From contig JBEBFY010000013.1 in NCBI GenBank assembly GCA_040081715.1, positions 36,962 through 100,961 on the forward strand: DNA of 64,000 nucleotides, given 5' to 3'. The DNA is from CANKJK01 sp040081715. GTDB lineage: Bacteria; Acidobacteriota; Vicinamibacteria; Vicinamibacterales; UBA2999. The notes below the pieces were generated by a model. The model was not told the origin of the DNA and ran no database searches. It worked only from the letters and a program-made list of their open reading frames with translations. Positions 41,221 through 48,036 of the stretch are shown here, piece by piece (within the stretch, counting starts at the first letter, position 1; each line of letters begins with the position of its first letter). The position numbers and the translations under genes were made by a program.

Positions 41221-44200
41221 TCACCTACGGGCTCCAAGAGCGATATCGACCGCCGTCCGGGCTGCGGCGCGAATTGCGCCCTCTGCGTTCCACGGGTCGG
41301 TAATTTCTGCGAATGCCCAGCGGCCGAAGGCGCCGTGGTTGTTCACGGCCGGCACCCACAGGGCCTGCGCGGTGGTCACCTTGGCGGCTTTCTCCTTGAG
41401 CTGCTGGCCGGAGACTTCCAGCACCAGATTCACCGGCTCGGCCTGACCATCCACGCGCATGCGGACGACGAAGTCCGGGTAGTAGCGCTTCTCGGCGCCG
41501 TTGATGGTGTAGGGAATCGTGAAATCGAGGCCCTGGTTCTTCACGTAGGTCACCACCTCTGGCATGTCTTCCAGCGTCTGCGCCAGCTTGCCCTCCCAGC
41601 CGCTGTCCTCCACGACGTGGGAAATGTGGCAGCGGTCCGGCGCGGTGGTGAACACGGACTTGGTGGTGTCGAAGTCAACACCCCGTGTGGAGCCGGTCTG
41701 GTCCCAGGGCTGCAGGATGGGCCGCAGGCGCGGCGTGCCGGGCTCGCTGGCCACGATGGCCTTGTAAATGCGATCCGCGGCGTCGTGCGCGAACTGCACG
41801 AGCAGCAGCATCTGCGGGAACGCGTGGTCCTTGCAGGTGAGGCACTCCGTCATCCAGCGCTTCGCGATGGCCAGCACCTGCGGGAAGAGCCAGCTCTGGA
41901 CCTCGGCGTCGAAGTGATGCTCTGCTGACCGGTCCGTCCGGCTCTCGCCGTCCGCGCGGAAGTACTTCTCCAGGGTCAGCTTGGCGAGCAGAAACGCCAC
42001 TTCCGATGGCCGGTGCTGCTTCAGTTCCTCCAATGTGTGGATGCTCTGCTCCCCCACGATGGGCGCGTTCACGACCTTGACCGGCACCTGCTCGGTGGAG
42101 AGGGCCAGGCGATGCTCGGGGCCGAAGGTGGCGGTCAGTCGCTGTGAGCCCAGGTCGTAGCGGTAGCCGGTGAGCCTGGGGAACGCGATCGCCAGGTGCG
42201 CGCGGTCGTCCAGCGCCCGCACGCGCGTGGCGGAGACGGGCGCCGTGGGCGATGCGGACGTGCCGGCGGTCGAGATGAACGAGAACGGCACGCCGTATAC
42301 CTCGGCGTACTCCGGCTCGAAGTGTCCCTCGGCGTTGACGGCGTAGCTCATGCGACGCAGGCCGCGGCCGACCACCTGCTCACACAGGAGCTGCGTGCCA
42401 AAGGCGCGGACGCCCAGGATGTGCGTGACGGTGTTGGCGTCCCAGCCTTCGGTGAGCATGGAGACGGACACCACGCACCGCACGTGCTCGCCGAGCTTGC
42501 CGGCCTTGCCCACGGTGTTCATTACTTCGCGGAGCAGGTCCTCGTCGGTCAGGTCGTCGGCGTTCCGGCCAGGAAAGCGCGCCCGATACTCGGCCTTGAA
42601 CTCTTCGATCTCTATCGCCGCGATCTTCTTGAACTCCGGGCTCAACCCCTCGCCGGACTCCAGTTGCCTGGAGTCGACCAGAATGGTGACGGGCCGCGAC
42701 GTCCAGCGCCCGTCCTGCTCGTTCGAGAAGAGCGGCAGCCCGCCAGGGACGATCACCGACTCGCCGTTGGGCAGGGGCTTTTCCCACCCGGCCACGTGGT
42801 CAAAGACCATCTTGGAGACCGCGGTGCTGTTGCAGACCACGACGAACACGGGTGCGGTGAGACCCCTGGCCCGGGCCTCGGCGTTGGCCTCCCACTTCGC
42901 GAAGGCCTTGGTGTAGTTGCTGTAGAGGCTCTTGAGAGCCGCCTCCAGCTCGACGGGTGGATTCGGAGCGACTGCGCCTGCGTCGTCCTTGGGCCGTTTC
43001 TTCGGCAGTTCGTCGCGAATCCGTTGCCAGAGGTCGCGATAGGTGGGCAACTCCCCGTCACCAGCGTTGTCAGACACGGGCACGCGCGGCACCTTCACGA
43101 TGCCGGACTCGATGGCGTCGATCAGCGAGAAGTCAGACACCACCCACGGAAAGAGCGTGCCCTCGCTGTAGCCGGAGCCGCGCAGGAAGAAGGGCGTAGC
43201 CGACAGGTCGTAGACGGCCTTCAGGCCGAGCTTGGCGCGCACCGCGTCGAGCCCGGAGATCCGGACCCGCGCTTCCTTCTCCCGTTCCTTCGCCTCGGCT
43301 CGCTCCTCTGTGGTCAGCACCTCGGCGTCCGCATCGGACTTGCCCCGATAGCAGTGGTGCGCCTCGTCATTGATGACGACGATCTGCCTGGCCGTGCCCA
43401 GGTCCCGGCACACGCGGCGCACCATCCGGTCCGGCGTCTCCTTGAACGGGCTGACCCCGCCCTTCAGGAGGATGGACTTGGTCAGCTTCGAGGCATCGCC
43501 GCCTTCGTGCAGCAGGAAGGCGTGGTAGTTCGTGATGAGAATGCGTGCCGCGCCGAGCTTTTCCAGCAGGTGCGCGGGCAGGATGTCGCGCTGACGGTAG
43601 TAGTTGTCGGGGTCGTTCGGCAGCAGCACGCGCAGTCGGTCGCGGATGGTGATGCCCGGCGTGACGAGCAGGAAGGCATCCGAGAAGCGGGCATCCTGAC
43701 GATGCTCCTGCTTATTGAGGGCCTGCCAGGCGATGAGCATGGCCATCACCACGGTCTTGCCGGAGCCGGTGGCCATCTTGAGGGCCAGGCGCGGCAGGCC
43801 GCCGTTGTACAGGTCGTTCTCCTCCCGCAGCTCGTTTTCGATCCAGGCGTCGCCGTATTTTTTCGCCACCTCGGTGATGTAGATGGCCGTCTCCACCGCC
43901 TCGATCTGGCAGAAGAAGAGCTTCTTCTCGCGGGTGGGGTTGGTCCAGTACTCCAGCAGCCGGGCGGTGGTCTGCGTGACGCCCACGTAGCCGCCCGTGC
44001 GCCACTGGCCTACCCGCTGGCGGATGCGGTTGACCCGCTTGTTCTCCTGGAGCCGGTCCCGGGTCCACTCGGTTTCCAGCCGAAGCTGCTTCCCCATCCG
44101 CCGCGGCTGGGCGATAGGCATGAAATACGAGCTGACACGACGGCTCTCCTCGACCTCGGGCGTGATGCCGAGGTCGTCGAACCGGAAGTGGCGCGTGGGC

Positions 44201-44262
44201 TCGCGGAACGGCCCGTTGAGGATCGGGTTCTCGATGACGGGCGGGGCGCCGGGCTCGGACAT
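41221..44262 (-). CDS. Type III-like restriction enzyme, DEAH helicase-nuclease (Res)
   Basis: 1013 residues. The N-terminal part has the superfamily 2 helicase motifs: KMATGSGKT (Walker A, 164-170), INDEAHH (motif II, DEAH 299-302), VYDLSATPFF (motif III) and CEQVVGRGLRR (motif VI). Near the C-terminus, RYYPDFVVR and LVLEVSGQQLKEKA resemble a PD-(D/E)xK nuclease core with Ser instead of the usual Lys after the Glu, so cleavage chemistry is uncertain. The whole fits the BPTD_3080-type restriction endonucleases. It is preceded 19 bases upstream by a small zinc protein gene and followed by tcmP, DUF5131 and mod. Confidence 0.88.
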   Translation of the reverse strand: MSEPGAPPVIENPILNGPFREPTRHFRFDDLGITPEVEESRRVSSYFMPIAQPRRMGKQLRLETEWTRDRLQENKRVNRIRQRVGQWRTGGYVGVTQTTARLLEYWTNPTREKKLFFCQIEAVETAIYITEVAKKYGDAWIENELREENDLYNGGLPRLALKMATGSGKTVVMAMLIAWQALNKQEHRQDARFSDAFLLVTPGITIRDRLRVLLPNDPDNYYRQRDILPAHLLEKLGAARILITNYHAFLLHEGGDASKLTKSILLKGGVSPFKETPDRMVRRVCRDLGTARQIVVINDEAHHCYRGKSDADAEVLTTEERAEAKEREKEARVRISGLDAVRAKLGLKAVYDLSATPFFLRGSGYSEGTLFPWVVSDFSLIDAIESGIVKVPRVPVSDNAGDGELPTYRDLWQRIRDELPKKRPKDDAGAVAPNPPVELEAALKSLYSNYTKAFAKWEANAEARARGLTAPVFVVVCNSTAVSKMVFDHVAGWEKPLPNGESVIVPGGLPLFSNEQDGRWTSRPVTILVDSRQLESGEGLSPEFKKIAAIEIEEFKAEYRARFPGRNADDLTDEDLLREVMNTVGKAGKLGEHVRCVVSVSMLTEGWDANTVTHILGVRAFGTQLLCEQVVGRGLRRMSYAVNAEGHFEPEYAEVYGVPFSFISTAGTSASPTAPVSATRVRALDDRAHLAIAFPRLTGYRYDLGSQRLTATFGPEHRLALSTEQVPVKVVNAPIVGEQSIHTLEELKQHRPSEVAFLLAKLTLEKYFRADGESRTDRSAEHHFDAEVQSWLFPQVLAIAKRWMTECLTCKDHAFPQMLLLVQFAHDAADRIYKAIVASEPGTPRLRPILQPWDQTGSTRGVDFDTTKSVFTTAPDRCHISHVVEDSGWEGKLAQTLEDMPEVVTYVKNQGLDFTIPYTINGAEKRYYPDFVVRMRVDGQAEPVNLVLEVSGQQLKEKAAKVTTAQALWVPAVNNHGAFGRWAFAEITDPWNAEGAIRAAARTAVDIALGARR

Positions 44263-44281
44263 TCGGGTGACGGAGGGAATG

Positions 44282-44596
44282 CTACCGCGAACGCCGTGCC
44301 ACCCCAGACCCGAGGTGCCCCAACATGCGCCAGCGGTGCTCCACCTGGGTTTGAGTCAGGGGCGAGGGTGCGGACGCGGACAGCAGCACACGGGGCCTTG
44401 CTAACCGGCCTCCCGGGCCTTCGGCAAGCAGCCGCGCTCGGCGGCGCTCTCGCTCGGACCGGAAGCACTCGAAACAGAGTGTGTGGTCCCGGTCGGCCCG
44501 GACCTCACCCCGGTAGCGGAACTTCGCCCGGCGCGCCTGGCACCCCTGGCACAGCCGGCGGACCTCACGACTTTCCCGAGTAGCCGATTGGGACAT
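44282..44596 (-). CDS. Small two-CxxC zinc-motif protein, unknown function
   Basis: 104 residues from an ATG with GGAGG upstream. CQGCQARRAKFRYRGEVRADRDHTLCFECFRSERERRRARLL holds two CxxC pairs 25 residues apart with a very basic surrounding, a likely zinc finger or nucleic-acid-binding unit. The second half is disordered and Arg/Ser-rich. It is a conserved small protein I have seen in other GC-rich bacteria without a function. It lies 19 bases upstream of res on the same strand, so it may be the first gene of the defence operon, or just a neighbour. Confidence 0.65.
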   Translation of the reverse strand: MSQSATRESREVRRLCQGCQARRAKFRYRGEVRADRDHTLCFECFRSERERRRARLLAEGPGGRLARPRVLLSASAPSPLTQTQVEHRWRMLGHLGSGVARRSR

Positions 44597-44678
44597 CCCG
44601 ACCTCCGCGGTCAGGATGCCGCGGGGCCGTGACAGGGCTGGTCATACGCCGGAATTTCGCCTCGGCCAGGACCCGGCC

Positions 44679-46316
44679 CTAGCTGTGGACCCCGGGCGCC
44701 TCATGCCCAGTGCGCGCCACGTACTCGACGTAGGACCCTTGATAGAGATGGGGCTCGGCCTCGGTGCCGGTTTCGCCGCCCAGTTCCAGCACGCGGTTGC
44801 TCAGCTCGCGCAGGAAGCTCCGGTCGTGGGAGACAAAGAGCATGGTGCCCTCGAAGTTCTTCAGCGACTTCACGAGCATCTCCTTGGTGGCTAGGTCCAG
44901 GTGGTTGGTCGGCTCGTCGAGCACGAGGAAGTTCGGCGGGTTGAGGAGCATGCGCGCCATGACGAGGCGCGTCTTCTCGCCACCGGAGAGCACCTTGATC
45001 TTCTTCTTGGTGTCGTCGCCCGAAAACTGAAACGCCCCAGCCAGGCTCCGCAGCACACCGATGGATTCGGCCGGAAAGTCGTTGGCGAGCTGATCCTCGA
45101 TGGTCAGTTCCGGGTTCAGCACGTCGAGCGCCTGCTGGGAGAAGTAGCCCATCTTGAGGCTGGCGCCGAGCGTGACGGCACCGGAGTCCGGGTCGAGCGC
45201 GCCCGCCACCATCTTGAGCAGCGTGGACTTACCCGCGCCGTTCTTGCCCATCACGCACCAACGCTCGCCGCGCCGGATGGTCATACTCAGGCCGTCGTAG
45301 ATCACCCGCGACCCATAGGCCTTGCGCAGGTCTTCCATGACAACTACTTGATCGCCGGAGCGCGGGGGTGTGCGGAAGTCGAAGTCCACGACCTTGCGCC
45401 GGCGGGGCGGCTCCACCTTCTCGATCTTGTCGAGCGCCTTCACGCGGCTCTGCACCTGCGCGGCCTTGGCGGCGTTGGCGGCAAATCGGTCGATGAAGCG
45501 CTGCTCCTTGGCCAGCATGGCCTGCTGACGGGCATAGGCGGCTTCCTGGTTGGTCTCGCGGATGGCACGTTCGCGCAGGTAGAAGTCGTAGTCGCCGGAG
45601 TAGACGGTGACCTCGCCTCCGTCGATCTCGGCAATCTTCGACACCACGCGGTTCATGAACTCCTTGTCGTGCGAGGTCATGAGGAGCGAGCTGCTGAGAC
45701 CCGAGAGGAAACGTTCGAGCCACACGATAGACTCGATGTCGAGATGGTTGGTAGGCTCGTCCAGGAGCAGGACGTCCGGCTTGGACAGCAGAATCCGCGC
45801 CATCTCGACGCGCATCTTCCAGCCGCCGGAGAGTGCTCCGACGTCGCCGTCGATCCGCTCGTCGTCGAACCCGAGGCCGTGGAGCACCTCGCGGGCCTGG
45901 CTTTCGATCGCGTAGCCGCCGAGGTGCTCGTACTCCTCCTGCACTTCTCCAAAGCGGGCCAGCGCCTCGTCGAGCTTGTCGGCCTGGTCCGGGTCGCCCA
46001 TCGTGTGCTGCAGGGCCTCGAGTTCGTGGTGGAGGTCGCCCACGCGCCCGCTGCCGGCAATCGCCTCATCAAGTACCGAGCGTCCTGACATCTCACCGAT
46101 GTCCTGACGGAAGTAGCCGATCGTGGTGCGCTTCGGCACGGCCACGTCGCCTTCGTCGGGGGTCTCCTCCCCCACGATCATCCGGAACAACGTGGTCTTG
46201 CCGGCCCCGTTGGGACCGACGAGCCCGACGCGTTCACCGGGGTTCAACTGGAAGGAGGCGTCGACGAAGAGGACCTGGCGGCCGTGCTGCTTACCGATGT
46301 GCGAGAGAGAGATCAT
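44679..46316 (-). CDS. ABC-F family ATP-binding protein (Uup/EttA-like)
   Basis: 545 residues from the ATG at 46316. Two ABC domains are complete: Walker A GPNGAGKTT and GKNGAGKST, signatures LSGGWKMRVEMARILL and LSGGEKTRLVMARMLL, Walker B LLLDEPTNHLD and LVLDEPTNHLD. There is no transmembrane part, and a charged linker (about 240-300) joins the domains. ABC-F proteins act on the ribosome in translation quality or antibiotic protection; substrate antibiotic resistance cannot be deduced. Its ATG overlaps the stop of the YeeE-half gene by 4 bases, so the three genes share a transcript. Confidence 0.9.
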   Translation of the reverse strand: MISLSHIGKQHGRQVLFVDASFQLNPGERVGLVGPNGAGKTTLFRMIVGEETPDEGDVAVPKRTTIGYFRQDIGEMSGRSVLDEAIAGSGRVGDLHHELEALQHTMGDPDQADKLDEALARFGEVQEEYEHLGGYAIESQAREVLHGLGFDDERIDGDVGALSGGWKMRVEMARILLSKPDVLLLDEPTNHLDIESIVWLERFLSGLSSSLLMTSHDKEFMNRVVSKIAEIDGGEVTVYSGDYDFYLRERAIRETNQEAAYARQQAMLAKEQRFIDRFAANAAKAAQVQSRVKALDKIEKVEPPRRRKVVDFDFRTPPRSGDQVVVMEDLRKAYGSRVIYDGLSMTIRRGERWCVMGKNGAGKSTLLKMVAGALDPDSGAVTLGASLKMGYFSQQALDVLNPELTIEDQLANDFPAESIGVLRSLAGAFQFSGDDTKKKIKVLSGGEKTRLVMARMLLNPPNFLVLDEPTNHLDLATKEMLVKSLKNFEGTMLFVSHDRSFLRELSNRVLELGGETGTEAEPHLYQGSYVEYVARTGHEAPGVHS

Positions 46317-46747
46317 TTGATAGGTGGAAGACCAAACAGGGGTTGAAGCCGTGGATACAGAGACCCGAAGAGCGCCGCGCCGGTGAAGGCACCGGCCAGG
46401 GCGCCAATCGCATAGAGCTTGCCCTCGCCGAGATTGACCAGCATGGGACCGGGACACATGCCGGCGATGGACCAGCCGATGCCGAAGAGCACGCTCCCGA
46501 CGACGGTGCCGCGATTCAGGACCTTGGTTTCAAACGCCAGCGGGGCGCCCGAAAGAGCCCGGCCGCGCCGCTTCAGCCACCACAGCCCCGGGGCTGTCAG
46601 CACGACGCCTGCACCGATGATCCCGTAGAGCTGGAAGTTCGTGAACAGGAACATGCCCTGGATGAAGTCGTAGTCGGCGGCGCCCGAGCGGCTGAGCACC
46701 AGTCCGAAGAGGGTGCCCGCGATGAGGAAGAAGATCGTCATCGGCAC
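46313..46747 (-). CDS. YeeE/YedE-type membrane protein, C-terminal half (DUF6691)
   Basis: 144 residues from a GTG (an ATG at 46741 is the alternative), with about four hydrophobic helices and the conserved segment GIGWSIAGMCPGPMLVNLGEG, the second Cys-Pro-Gly element of YeeE/YedE (TsuA-like) transporters that carry thiosulfate or other sulfur species. In many bacteria the two halves are one protein; here they are two genes separated by 3 bases. It overlaps the ABC-F gene by 4 bases. Confidence 0.85.
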   Translation of the reverse strand: MPMTIFFLIAGTLFGLVLSRSGAADYDFIQGMFLFTNFQLYGIIGAGVVLTAPGLWWLKRRGRALSGAPLAFETKVLNRGTVVGSVLFGIGWSIAGMCPGPMLVNLGEGKLYAIGALAGAFTGAALFGSLYPRLQPLFGLPPIK

Positions 46748-46750
46748 CGC

Positions 46751-47257
46751 TTACCTGAGCACCAGGCGATAGAGCACCTGCGTCACGACCAGGCCGCTGC
46801 CCATGAAGCAGAGGGTGGCCACCAGGCTCGGCAGCTCGAAGTTCGAGAGGCCGAAGATGCCGTGGCCGCTTGTGCAGCCGTTGGCCAGCCGCGTGCCGAA
46901 GCCGACGAACAGTCCGCCCACGAACATCCACGCCAGCTTGGCCACAGGAGAGAGTCCAAGGGCGGTATCCAGCATGCCGAGCTCCCACGTGGGCGCCCAG
47001 CCTCCGCCAAGCACGGCGGACAGGACACCGCCCAGCAGGAGTCCCGCCAGGAACGGCAGCCGCCAGCGGCGACCGTGCAGCGTGCGCCCCCGCTGAAAGT
47101 AGGGGGCCTGCAGCACCAGGCTGCACACGTCCTCGAAGCCGCTGGAGATTCCCAGGCGCCTGTTCCCGATGAAGAGGAGCGCAAGGGTGATGCACGCGAT
47201 GGCGGCCCCTGAAGCGGCCCAGTGCCAGGGCGCCAGATTATTGAGGATGAGAGACAT
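46751..47257 (-). CDS. YeeE/YedE-type membrane protein, N-terminal half
   Basis: 168 residues with about four hydrophobic helices. The sulfur-transporter signature ANGCTSGHGIFGLS is intact near residue 126; its Cys is one of the conserved residues that interact with the sulfur substrate in TsuA. Together with the next gene it rebuilds a full YeeE/YedE protein. A sulfurtransferase gene lies 11 kb away, but no closer sulfur gene is present. Thiosulfate as substrate is inferred from the family. Confidence 0.87.
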   Translation of the reverse strand: MSLILNNLAPWHWAASGAAIACITLALLFIGNRRLGISSGFEDVCSLVLQAPYFQRGRTLHGRRWRLPFLAGLLLGGVLSAVLGGGWAPTWELGMLDTALGLSPVAKLAWMFVGGLFVGFGTRLANGCTSGHGIFGLSNFELPSLVATLCFMGSGLVVTQVLYRLVLR

Positions 47258-47277
47258 GCGTCCCTTTATCGTACCGT

Positions 47278-47961
47278 CTACAGAAGTTCATGGAGGTCGG
47301 CGAGCGTACGGATGACCGGAACGGCGCTCGGTGGCGACCCGCCCTCTTCCGGCGCGCCCCTGGAGAGCAGCACGGCCCGCATGCCCGCGCCCAGCGCCCC
47401 CTGGACGTCGTGCGCCAGGCTGTCGCCAACCATGACGGCCGACTCCGCCCCGACACCGAGCCGCGAGAGCGCCTCCGCGAAGATGCTGGGGTGCGGCTTG
47501 AGATAGCCGTGCTCCGACGACGAGACGGCTGCGTGGATCAGGCCATCGAGACCGAAGTGCCCCTGGAAGGTATCCAGGCAGCGGTGGGAGTTGGAAACAA
47601 GCCCCACCTTGATGCCTTCATCTGCCAGGTGCTGCAGGACCGGGCGGACGTCGTCATAGAGGTGGAAGTGGTGGCAGAGCGCCCACTCGTCGTACATCTC
47701 CCTGGCACAGGCCTCGAGCGTGCCGCCCGCACCGCCCATCCCTTCGATGATGGCGGCCGTGTAGCGGACGAACAGATCGTGGTGGTAGCGCTCATCCCCC
47801 ACGTCGAGCAGGGGCAGGGCAGCCGCGACGGCCGCACCGAACCGTGCGGGGTCCAGTGTCATGCCGTAGCTATGACCGAACTCGACATAGCCGTCCCCCT
47901 GGAAGACGCGCCCGGGGTAGATGAGCGTGAAGTCGACGTCGAAGAGCACCGCTCCGGTCAT
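47278..47961 (-). CDS. HAD-family hydrolase
   Basis: 227 residues from the ATG at 47961 (MTGAVLFDVDFTLIYPGRVF). Motif I is DVDFTL, with Phe in place of the usual Gly after the second Asp; motif II is GLVSNSH, motif III the Lys in GYLKPHPS, and motif IV VMVGDSLAHDVQGALGAG. A helical cap lies between motifs I and II. This is the HAD-IA group of small-molecule phosphatases; the substrate is unknown. It diverges from ileS with 75 bases between. Confidence 0.82.
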   Translation of the reverse strand: MTGAVLFDVDFTLIYPGRVFQGDGYVEFGHSYGMTLDPARFGAAVAAALPLLDVGDERYHHDLFVRYTAAIIEGMGGAGGTLEACAREMYDEWALCHHFHLYDDVRPVLQHLADEGIKVGLVSNSHRCLDTFQGHFGLDGLIHAAVSSSEHGYLKPHPSIFAEALSRLGVGAESAVMVGDSLAHDVQGALGAGMRAVLLSRGAPEEGGSPPSAVPVIRTLADLHELL

Positions 47962-48036
47962 CGTTCGAGCACGTGCGCACGCACGTCGGCCACAGGGTTC
48001 GCGAGCGCCATTGTCCGATTCTAGCGGGGTACAATC

